From NCBI GenBank assembly GCA_934130595.1, contig CAKOYF010000022.1, positions 1 through 21,346 on the forward strand: a stretch of 21,346 nt of DNA, written 5' to 3'. A model generated the notes under the pieces. That model was not told where the DNA came from. It made no database searches and saw only the letters and a program-made list of their open reading frames with translations. The DNA comes from an uncultured Clostridia bacterium (GTDB lineage: Bacteria; Bacillota; Clostridia; TANB77; CAG-465). The translations under genes were made by a program, and so were the position numbers. Below, one piece after another: positions 7,735-14,082 of this stretch; the first letter of the stretch is position 1, and each line of letters begins with the position of its first letter.

Positions 7735-9861
7735 CTATAGATGTAAAACTCTTGCTTTTATTTCTCTTGTTTTTCCTTCATTCCAGAAATTCTCTCCAAG
7801 ATATCCACAAGTTCTTCTAGTTACATTCATCTTGTTATGGTCTTTATTTCCACATTGTGGGCATTCCCATTCATTATTATCATTTACTATAATTTCTCCA
7901 TCAAAACCACAAACATGACAATAATCTGATTTAGTATTAAATTCTGCGTATTGGATATTGTTGTATATGAATTTTACAACTTCTTCTAGAGCTTTTAAAT
8001 TATTTCTTAGATTTGGTATTTCAATATATGAAATAGCTCCACCTGAAGAAATAGTTTGAAATTCACTTTCAAAAGATAACTTATCAAAAGCATCTATTTT
8101 TTCTCTTACATCTACATGATATGAATTTGTATAATATCCCTTATCTGTTACATCTTTTATTGTTCCAAATCTTTGTTTATCAATTCTTGCAAATCTGTAA
8201 CATAGACTTTCAGCAGGTGTACCATATAGTGCAAATGCTAGACCTGTTTTCTCTTTCCATTTGTCTGTTGTCTCTCTTAATTTTCTCATAACTTTTATTG
8301 CAAAATCATGTCCTTCTTTAGTTGTATGAGAAACTCCTTTCATTAATTTTGTTGTTTCATATATTCCTATATATCCTAAAGATAAAGTTGAATATCCACC
8401 TTTTAATAGTTTATCTATTTTCTCACCTTTTTTTAGTCTAGCTATACCGCCATATTGCCAGTGTATTGGAGAAATATCTGAAGTTGTGCCTAATAATGAA
8501 TAATGTCTGCACATAAGAGCTTCATAACATAACTCTAGTCTCTCATTAAGCTCTTTCCAGAATTTGTCTTCATCCCCATCTGCAACAATTGCTATTTGAG
8601 GTAAGTTAATACTTACAACTCCTTGATTAAATCTTCCTTCCCATTTATATTTTCCATTTTCATCTTTCCATGGAGATAAGAAACTTCTACATCCCATTGG
8701 ACTAAATACACATCCGTTATAATTTTCTCTCATTTTCTTAGCAGATATATAATCTGGGTACATTCTTTTTGCTGAGCATTTTACAGCTAACTTAGTTAAA
8801 TAATCATACTCTCCACCATTTAATGAGTTGTGTTCATCTAAAACATATACTAACTTTGGAAATGCAGGTGTAATATATATTCCCTTTTCATTTTTTATTC
8901 CTTGATATCTTTGTTTTAATACTTCTTCAATTATTAACGCATTTTCTTTAATATATGGATCATCTTTTTCAAGATGTAGGAAAAGTGTAACAAAAGGAGA
9001 TTGTCCATTTGTTGTCATTAATGTATTGATTTGATACTGTATTGTTTGAACACCTGAAGCAAGTTCAGATTTAAGTCTTAATTGAACTAAATCTTCTATC
9101 ATATCTTCAGATAATTTTCCTTCATATTGTTCACGTAACTCTTTTTCAAATTTATCATGACTCTTTCTTAAATATTTTCCTAAATGTTTTAAATCTACGG
9201 ATTGTCCACCATATTGGTTAGATGCAACTGATGCAATAATTTGTGTAGTAACAGTACATGCAACTTGAAAGCTTTTTGGACTCTCAATCATTTTACCATT
9301 CATTACAGTACCATTATCTAACATATCTTGTATATTTATTAAGCAGCAATTAAAAATAGGTTGCACAAAATAATCTGCATCGTGAAAGTGTAATACTCCT
9401 TCTTCATGTGCTTTTGTTATTTTTTCAGGAAGTAGTATTCTTCTTGTTAAATCTCTTGATACTTCTCCTGCAATATAATCTCTTTGTGTAGAGGCAAGCA
9501 TTGTGTTTTTATTTGAATTTTCCTCTGCTAGCTCTTTATTTTCATTTCTAATAAGACCAAGTATAGACTCATCTGTAGTATTTTGTTTTCTTACTAAAGC
9601 TCTAGTATATCTATAAACTATATATTTTTTTGCAAGTTCATACTTAGTATATTCCATTAATTTTTGCTCAATTATATCTTGAATATCTTCAACAAGTATT
9701 CTTTTTTTATTTAATTCTTCGATATATTCAATTATTGATTTTATATCTTCTTTACTTGCTCTTTCTTGATTTTTTACTTCTTTATTTGCTTTTTCAATGG
9801 CTACAACTATTTTTTCTCTGTCATAGTCTACAACTCTTCCATCTCTTTTTATTACTTTCAT
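7735..9861 (-). CDS. nrdD: Anaerobic (class III) ribonucleoside-triphosphate reductase
   Basis: 708 residues, full length. ATG start behind GGAGGAGAGAG. It reduces ribonucleoside triphosphates to dNTPs without oxygen, normally with formate as reductant. Residues 1 to about 90 are an ATP-cone (MKVIKRDGRVVDYDREKI), the allosteric dATP/ATP switch. The barrel carries the NGCVFSPMGCRSFLSPW active-site region. The C-terminus has a zinc site, CHVCG...CPQCG, then RRTCGYLG, whose first Gly (Gly686) should be the radical site. It is first gene of an operon with nrdG and the isomerase-like gene. The promoter has a good -10 but no -35, and a palindrome at the class II activator position, so activator control, perhaps by the divergent Crp/Fnr protein, is likely. 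I saw no NrdR box. Confidence 0.97.
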   Translation of the reverse strand: MKVIKRDGRVVDYDREKIVVAIEKANKEVKNQERASKEDIKSIIEYIEELNKKRILVEDIQDIIEQKLMEYTKYELAKKYIVYRYTRALVRKQNTTDESILGLIRNENKELAEENSNKNTMLASTQRDYIAGEVSRDLTRRILLPEKITKAHEEGVLHFHDADYFVQPIFNCCLINIQDMLDNGTVMNGKMIESPKSFQVACTVTTQIIASVASNQYGGQSVDLKHLGKYLRKSHDKFEKELREQYEGKLSEDMIEDLVQLRLKSELASGVQTIQYQINTLMTTNGQSPFVTLFLHLEKDDPYIKENALIIEEVLKQRYQGIKNEKGIYITPAFPKLVYVLDEHNSLNGGEYDYLTKLAVKCSAKRMYPDYISAKKMRENYNGCVFSPMGCRSFLSPWKDENGKYKWEGRFNQGVVSINLPQIAIVADGDEDKFWKELNERLELCYEALMCRHYSLLGTTSDISPIHWQYGGIARLKKGEKIDKLLKGGYSTLSLGYIGIYETTKLMKGVSHTTKEGHDFAIKVMRKLRETTDKWKEKTGLAFALYGTPAESLCYRFARIDKQRFGTIKDVTDKGYYTNSYHVDVREKIDAFDKLSFESEFQTISSGGAISYIEIPNLRNNLKALEEVVKFIYNNIQYAEFNTKSDYCHVCGFDGEIIVNDNNEWECPQCGNKDHNKMNVTRRTCGYLGENFWNEGKTREIKARVLHL

Positions 9862-9894
9862 TACACTCTCTCCTCCTATTTTTTATCCATCTAC

Positions 9895-9900
9895 ATTATA
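9895..9900 (-). promoter_or_regulatory. -10 box of the nrdD-nrdG operon, with no recognisable -35
   Basis: TATAAT on the minus strand, about 34 bases before the nrdD ATG. The hexamer expected 17 bases upstream is ACAGAT, which matches nothing in TTGACA. This is typical of an activator-dependent promoter. The start would be near 9888. Confidence 0.6.
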
Positions 9901-9919
9901 CAACCATTTCTTTGAAAAT

Positions 9920-9937
9920 CTGTTGCTATTGCAACAG
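9920..9937. promoter_or_regulatory. Perfect palindromic operator upstream of nrdD, candidate Crp/Fnr site
   Basis: CTGTTGC-TATT-GCAACAG is a perfect 7-base inverted repeat with a 4-base spacer. Its centre (9928.5) lies about 40.5 bases upstream of the predicted nrdD start (near 9888) and replaces the missing -35. That is the class II activator position of Crp/Fnr proteins. The half-site (TGTTGC) differs from E. coli FNR (TTGAT) and CRP (TGTGA). Confidence 0.6.
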
Positions 9938-10026
9938 GCATAAAAAATATTTTTTTGTCATTTCTTGAAACTTAGTAATATCAAGGGATTGATTATTTAT
10001 ATCATTTAGATTACAAAAATGTAGTA

Positions 10027-10055
10027 TTTATTTTTTGGAAATTTTATAGTATAAT
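10027..10055 (+). promoter_or_regulatory. Promoter of the Crp/Fnr regulator gene
   Basis: Perfect TATAAT at 10050-10055. The -35 is weak (TTTATT at 10027-10032, 17-base spacer). Upstream, ATTACA-AAAA-TGTAGT (10010-10025) and ATCAA-GGGA-TTGAT (9980-9993) are minor inverted repeats that might bind regulators. Confidence 0.5.
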
Positions 10056-10078
10056 GTAGAAAAAATGGAGGGAGCACA

Positions 10079-10708
10079 TTGTACAGCGATTTTAATATTG
10101 AAGAGTTTACACAACAATTACAAAATGATTGTATGAAATCTCAAACTAAAAAATTTGAAAAAAATGATATAATAACCACATATATAAAAAATAGAAATCA
10201 AGTATGCATTTTAAAAAATGGACTAGCAGATTTAGTACGTTATGATATAAATGGTAATAAAACAATTGTTGAAACTTTAAAATCTAATGACGTATTTGGT
10301 GAAATCTTCTTCCCTGTAAAAACAAATAATGAATTGTTCGTTGTAGCTAAAGATAAATGTGAAGTTGTATATTTTATATACGACGAAATAATAAAAAAAT
10401 GTACTAGAGGATGTAAGTTTCATGAAATCTTTAACAACAACTTATTAAAACTAGTACTTAATAAAATAACAGACCAAAATGTAAGAATTGAGCTTTTAAC
10501 AAAAAGAAGTATTAGAGAAAAACTTCAATCTTATTTTTCTACTTTAACTAACGGTGGACTTTCAAGAACTTTTTATATTCCTCTATCTTATACAGATTTA
10601 GCAGACTATCTAAGTGTTGATAGAAGTGCAATGATGAGAGAATTAAAATGTTTACAAAATGAAGGATTTATTACTAGAGATGGTAATAAAGTAACTTTAA
10701 AATATTAA
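10079..10708 (+). CDS. Crp/Fnr-family transcriptional regulator
   Basis: 209 residues, usual length. The TTG start follows GGAGGGAG at 10067-10074; the nearby ATGs are out of frame. Residues about 20-110 form the cyclic-nucleotide-type beta roll (LKNGLADLVRYDINGNKTIVETL, then NDVFGEIFF). A long dimer helix follows. The C-terminal winged helix-turn-helix is at about 165-205 (YTDLADYLSVDRSAMMREL, then LQNEGFI). There are six Cys: 18, 43, 94, 108, 112 and 191. The 108/112 pair (KKCTRGCKFHEI) at the start of the dimer helix recalls clostridial members of the family. It lacks the N-terminal Cys cluster of E. coli FNR, so any redox or nitrosative sensing would differ from FNR. It is divergent from nrdDG and likely controls it through the palindrome at 9920-9937; this is inference. 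Confidence 0.9.
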   Translation: MYSDFNIEEFTQQLQNDCMKSQTKKFEKNDIITTYIKNRNQVCILKNGLADLVRYDINGNKTIVETLKSNDVFGEIFFPVKTNNELFVVAKDKCEVVYFIYDEIIKKCTRGCKFHEIFNNNLLKLVLNKITDQNVRIELLTKRSIREKLQSYFSTLTNGGLSRTFYIPLSYTDLADYLSVDRSAMMRELKCLQNEGFITRDGNKVTLKY

Positions 10709-10743
10709 AAAAGGTTAATCTTAAAAATAAGATTAACCTTTTT
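10707..10743. terminator. Bidirectional terminator after the Crp/Fnr gene
   Basis: Perfect stem AAGGTTAATCTTA / TAAGATTAACCTT with an AAAA loop, flanked by A and T runs. It also serves the convergent SseB-like gene ending at 10747. Confidence 0.93.
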
Positions 10744-10746
10744 GTT

Positions 10747-11526
10747 TTATTCATTGTTTTCTGTACTATTATCTTTTTTTGCCTCTTTATCAAAAAAAGG
10801 TGTAAAATCAGATGCTATTTTTTGTCCTAGATCTGTATTAGCTTCCACAAAATTAAGTGGCATATTATTTAAAAATGGTATAGATGCTGTTGCTATAGTA
10901 TTAAAATATTGTTTCTCATTTCCTTGTGCATCAATTACTAGTAAGTAACTTAGTTCTTCTCCTTTTGTCATTAATAATAAATATGCTTTTTTTACATCTG
11001 AAATATTCATAAATAAATCTTTTAATTTTCTTACTAAATCCTCTGGATAGTCTTTAGGTACTCCAAGTTGAATTTGAGTATCTTTTTCCATTACAGATTC
11101 TGTTGTAATATTTTGTTTGATTTCTCTTATCATTTCTTCAGTAAATACTAAATTACAGCCCATAGGGTCAATTATAAATCCATCTATATTTTCATTATTA
11201 CAAATAATCATTGCATAATCCTCAAAAGTATATATAATTGACTGTTGAGTTTTTTGCTTTTGCCATTTATGAACTTCTGGCTCACTTGTAAACGCAATTA
11301 AGAAATTTTTACCTTCTTTTGTTTTTATAATTGAAAATTGTATTTTTGTTTCTTTTCCAACTTGAATTTTTCCGCCACCTTTAGGTGCAGACTCTAATAT
11401 AACAGGGCACATAAATCTAGATCTTAATACTTCTGATATAACTTTATTTTGCGCCTCCATACTTTTTTCTTCTTTTAATTTATCTATTAACTCAATTAAT
11501 TTTGAATTGTTTACGTTTTCTTCCAT
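10747..11526 (-). CDS. SseB-family protein
   Basis: 259 residues; ATG start behind AGGAGGAAACAT. The N-terminal SseB domain (about residues 5-140) shows NFLIAFTSEPEVHKWQ, the YTFEDYAMII strand-helix and DGFIIDPMGCNLVFTEEMI, all typical of the family. The C-terminal SseB_C domain (about 145-235) shows IQLGVPKDYPEDLVRKL and YLLLMTKGEELSYLLVID. The tail is charged and probably disordered. E. coli SseB is named for enhanced serine sensitivity and its biochemical role is unclear; no function is assigned here. No signal peptide or membrane helix is seen, so it is cytoplasmic. It probably has its own promoter, and its terminator is shared with the convergent regulator gene. Confidence 0.88.
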   Translation of the reverse strand: MEENVNNSKLIELIDKLKEEKSMEAQNKVISEVLRSRFMCPVILESAPKGGGKIQVGKETKIQFSIIKTKEGKNFLIAFTSEPEVHKWQKQKTQQSIIYTFEDYAMIICNNENIDGFIIDPMGCNLVFTEEMIREIKQNITTESVMEKDTQIQLGVPKDYPEDLVRKLKDLFMNISDVKKAYLLLMTKGEELSYLLVIDAQGNEKQYFNTIATASIPFLNNMPLNFVEANTDLGQKIASDFTPFFDKEAKKDNSTENNE

Positions 11527-11548
11527 ATGTTTCCTCCTATTTACTGAT

Positions 11549-11554
11549 AGTATA
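11549..11554 (-). promoter_or_regulatory. Candidate -10 box of the SseB-like gene
   Basis: TATACT on the minus strand, about 22 bases before the ATG. The -35 region (CTTTTT at 17 bases) is poor. An imperfect hairpin (11564-11594) occupies the spacer and -35 zone. Confidence 0.4.
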
Positions 11555-11563
11555 ATATCATAA

Positions 11564-11594
11564 AAGTTATTAAAAAGCTACATTTTAGTAACTT
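11564..11594 (-). terminator. Weak hairpin after the Nudix gene, possible terminator
   Basis: AAGTTA-x-TAAAA / TTTTA-x-TAACTT with a 7-base loop, about 15 bases past the Nudix stop. On the minus strand it is followed by TTATGATATT, not a good T-run, so termination may be partial and some reading into the SseB-like gene is possible. Confidence 0.35.
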
Positions 11595-11609
11595 ATCATA
11601 AAACTTTCA

Positions 11610-12587
11610 CTAATTATTTTTTATTATGCTCTTTAACTTAGTAAAATATTTATAATGAGTTTTCTTAAACTTATTATTTTTATATAGTTGATCTACTTCT
11701 TTTGATGACATCCATTTTATATCATCAACTTCTTCTTTTTGCAAAACAAGTGTACTTTCATCTACGTTTTCTTCTAAATAATATATATCTGCAAACTTAT
11801 CTTTTCTTTCTACAGTAGTAACATATTTTAAGTTATCCTCTAAAACACTTAAGCCAACTTCTTCTTTTATTTCAGTAATCATTCCTTCTATACTACTTTG
11901 ACCACTTACAGGATGACCAGATGTTGTAGCCCACTTTCCACCTTTGTCTTTAGTTCTTTTTTGCATTAACCATTTCTTTGTAACTGGATTAAATATAAAT
12001 ACTACAACTGTTACATATTTCATATCTTTAGGTTTATATCCATCTTTTAGCATTTTTCTTCCTGTAGGTTTTCTATTTTTATCATAAAGATCTCTATACT
12101 CAGTAAAGTATTTCATATATCTTTTATATGCACTATATATATTTGTAACAGAAAAAATCAAAGCAGGTATAATAATTATAGCATCTTTTGCCCAAATTCC
12201 AGCAAAAAGGATACTTAATGCCATTGATATATATAACGGTACCCTTACATATAAAATTGGACTATATAGCTCTTTTTGAGCTTTTCCTCTTACCAAATAT
12301 CTAATATACAATTCATAGTACATAACCATCCAAAATAGCATTACTCCAAACCATACATTTGCATTTTTAATATCCATGTTATTTCTTCTAATAACTAGAG
12401 TTAAAACACTTACTATATATAATAATATATTTATTAAACTTAATATTTTTTCTTTATTATTTAATTTTTTAAAATCTACCTTTTTAAATTTAGGTCTAAA
12501 CACTGTTAATGTTAACACTACTGGTATTAAAGATATAACAGCAAGTATTACACCTAAATATGGTGAATTATTTGCATTAAAATTCAT
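11610..12587 (-). CDS. Membrane-anchored Nudix hydrolase (multi-helix membrane domain plus Nudix domain)
   Basis: 325 residues from ATG at 12587, behind AGGAGAAGGGATATT. A longer frame to 12650 is rejected because the TATAAT at 12618-12613 puts the transcript start downstream of that ATG. Residues about 8-160 hold four or five hydrophobic helices (YLGVILAVISLIPVVLTL; ILSLINILLYIVSVLTLVI; VWFGVMLFWMVMYY; a SMALSILFAGIW segment; IIIIPALIFSV). The Nudix domain runs from about 190 to 325 (VTVVVFIFNP, LMQKRTKDKGGKWATTSGHP). Its Nudix box is altered: against G-x5-E-x7-R-E-U-x-E-E-x-G-U it reads GHPVSGQ, then TEIKEEVGL, so Gln replaces the first Glu and Thr the Arg, while the metal-binding E-x-x-E-E is kept. 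The YDKNRKPTGRKM lead-in recalls Nudix enzymes related to isopentenyl-diphosphate isomerase. The substrate is unknown, perhaps a lipid-linked diphosphate. Confidence 0.82.
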   Translation of the reverse strand: MNFNANNSPYLGVILAVISLIPVVLTLTVFRPKFKKVDFKKLNNKEKILSLINILLYIVSVLTLVIRRNNMDIKNANVWFGVMLFWMVMYYELYIRYLVRGKAQKELYSPILYVRVPLYISMALSILFAGIWAKDAIIIIPALIFSVTNIYSAYKRYMKYFTEYRDLYDKNRKPTGRKMLKDGYKPKDMKYVTVVVFIFNPVTKKWLMQKRTKDKGGKWATTSGHPVSGQSSIEGMITEIKEEVGLSVLEDNLKYVTTVERKDKFADIYYLEENVDESTLVLQKEEVDDIKWMSSKEVDQLYKNNKFKKTHYKYFTKLKSIIKNN

Positions 12588-12612
12588 AATATCCCTTCTC
12601 CTAAACAAAATT

Positions 12613-12618
12613 ATTATA
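12613..12618 (-). promoter_or_regulatory. Candidate -10 box of the membrane-Nudix gene
   Basis: TATAAT on the minus strand with only a weak -35 (TTTTTA at 17 bases). It places the transcript start near 12606, downstream of the alternative ATG at 12650. Confidence 0.5.
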
Positions 12619-12681
12619 TCATATACATAAAAATATAAAAAGAAAAACATATAAAAACATTACAATATACTTTAATAGTAC

Positions 12682-12724
12682 AAAAAAAAGAATCTAGTAA
12701 ATTAACTAAACTTACTAGACTCTT
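12682..12724 (-). terminator. Rho-independent terminator after apt-mtnN
   Basis: Arms AAGA-x-TCTAGTAA and TTACTAGA-x-TCTT, then eight T on the minus strand, shortly past the mtnN stop at 12731. Confidence 0.88.
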
Positions 12725-12730
12725 ATCTTT

Positions 12731-13426
12731 TTACTTAAATAATTCTTTTAAAAATGTTGCACATCTTTTTGAAGATATCTTTAAATATTCATCAAACTGA
12801 ATATTGTTATTTCCATTTGGACTATCTGATATACTTCTAATTACTATAAAAGGAACATTATCTAAAGCACATATCTGTCCTATTGCAGCGCCTTCCATCT
12901 CTACACATATTGCATTAAACTCACTAAGTAAGCCATCTGCAATATTTCTGTCTGTACAAAACATATCTCCTGATGCAACAGTACCAACAAATACCTTATA
13001 TTCATTATTTGTATCTATACTATTCATCACATCTTTGCACTTACTTACTAGTTTTTCGTCTGTGTTAACATATTGTCCAACACCAGTAATATATCCTCTA
13101 GGATGTCCAAAAGCAGTTATATCAAAATCATGTTGTATTAACTTATCTGCTATAACAACATCTGTTGTATTTAGCTCTGTGCTTGTAGCTCCTGCTGTTC
13201 CAACATTTACGATATATTCTATATCAAAATTATCTATTAAAATTTGTGTTGTTCTTGCAGCATTAACTTTTCCTATTCCACATTCTACTAAAATACATTC
13301 TTTTTGAGATATAGTACCAATGTAAAAAGTTAAATTGTATATCTTTTTTTCAGATATTCCTTCCATAATTTCTTTTATTTGCTGCATTTCTTCTTCCATA
13401 GCAGCGATAATACCAATTTTCTTCAT
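12731..13426 (-). CDS. mtnN: 5'-methylthioadenosine / S-adenosylhomocysteine nucleosidase
   Basis: 231 residues, full length for the family. It cleaves methylthioadenosine and S-adenosylhomocysteine, releasing adenine, and so clears SAM by-products. MKKIGIIAAMEEEM contains Glu12, the first acid; NVGTAGA is the phosphorylase-fold glycine loop; CVEMEGAA holds Glu178 (E. coli Glu174) and SISDSPNG holds Asp201 (E. coli Asp197), the catalytic acid. GHPRGYITGVGQY is a conserved family loop. The ATG is two bases after the apt stop, with its ribosome site GAAGGAGAG lying in the apt tail, so the two genes are probably translationally coupled. The adenine it frees is the substrate of apt. Confidence 0.96.
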   Translation of the reverse strand: MKKIGIIAAMEEEMQQIKEIMEGISEKKIYNLTFYIGTISQKECILVECGIGKVNAARTTQILIDNFDIEYIVNVGTAGATSTELNTTDVVIADKLIQHDFDITAFGHPRGYITGVGQYVNTDEKLVSKCKDVMNSIDTNNEYKVFVGTVASGDMFCTDRNIADGLLSEFNAICVEMEGAAIGQICALDNVPFIVIRSISDSPNGNNNIQFDEYLKISSKRCATFLKELFK

Positions 13427-13428
13427 AA

Positions 13429-13953
13429 CTACTCTCCTTCATATACAATACAAGATTTAATATCTGTATCTTTTAATAATTCTCTAGCTTTTAAATCCAC
13501 TAGCTCTATTAAAGCACAAACTCTAACAACTTTTCCTCCAAGTTTTTCTACCATTTTTATAATTGCTTCTATAGTTCCTCCTGTTGCTATCAAGTCATCT
13601 ACAATTACAACTCTATCGCCAGGCTTTATACTATCTTTATGCATTTGTAATATTGCAGTTCCATATTCTAAAGAATATTCTTGTTCAATAGTTTCCCTTG
13701 GTAGTTTTCCTTTTTTTCTAACTGGTACAAAAGCTTTATTCATGTTGTATGCTATTGGCATTCCAAATATAAATCCTCTTGATTCTGGTGCTACAACTAT
13801 ATCAAAATCTACGTCTTTTAATTTTTCTTGCATACTATCTATTGCTAGTTTTAACCCTTCTTTGTCTGATAAAACTGATGTTACATCACGAAAAACAATC
13901 CCCTCTTTAGGAAAGTTATTTATACTTTCTATATAATCCTCCAAATTTTTCAT
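13429..13953 (-). CDS. apt: Adenine phosphoribosyltransferase
   Basis: 174 residues, standard length. It converts adenine and PRPP to AMP and pyrophosphate. The PRPP-binding signature VVIVDDLIATGGT is intact. The N-terminal INNFPKEGIVFRDVT and the VVAPESRGFIFG loop are typical of APT rather than other phosphoribosyltransferases. ATG start behind AGGAGGTAATGTCTT. It is first gene of a two-gene operon with mtnN, forming a closed route from SAM by-products to AMP. The promoter is good and the leader is short (about 30 bases), leaving no room for a purine riboswitch. Confidence 0.97.
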   Translation of the reverse strand: MKNLEDYIESINNFPKEGIVFRDVTSVLSDKEGLKLAIDSMQEKLKDVDFDIVVAPESRGFIFGMPIAYNMNKAFVPVRKKGKLPRETIEQEYSLEYGTAILQMHKDSIKPGDRVVIVDDLIATGGTIEAIIKMVEKLGGKVVRVCALIELVDLKARELLKDTDIKSCIVYEGE

Positions 13954-13989
13954 AAGACATTACCTCCTATATAATTTTTTTACGACGCC

Positions 13990-14018
13990 ATTATACCACA
14001 CATATTTTCAAATATCAA
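13990..14018 (-). promoter_or_regulatory. Sigma-A promoter of apt-mtnN
   Basis: On the minus strand TTGATA (14018-14013), 17 bases, TATAAT (13995-13990), about 37 bases ahead of the apt ATG. Confidence 0.82.
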
Positions 14019-14039
14019 TCAAAGTAAATTTTTATATAG

Positions 14040-14074
14040 AAAAAAAGTGCTCTAGTTTAATTACTAAAGCACTT
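14040..14074 (-). terminator. Rho-independent terminator after the giant surface protein gene
   Basis: Arms AAGTGCT-x-TAGT and ACTA-x-AGCACTT with a TTAATT loop, then a T-run on the minus strand, about 9 bases past the stop at 14083. Confidence 0.9.
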
Positions 14075-14082
14075 CTTTAATG

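Noticed and set aside
9862..10078. NrdR boxes upstream of nrdD
   Set aside because: No pair of ACACTATATNT-like boxes was found by eye on either strand.
12588..12650. Upstream ATG at 12650 for the membrane-Nudix protein
   Set aside because: The -10 box lies between it and the 12587 ATG, which has a good ribosome site.
13379..13936. Long plus-strand frame opposite apt (and a similar one opposite mtnN at 12804-13307)
   Set aside because: Mirror frames of well-recognised enzymes; there is no ribosome site or promoter, and the composition follows the complement of the real genes.
13954..13989. Purine riboswitch ahead of apt
   Set aside because: The leader between the predicted start and the ATG is only about 30 bases.
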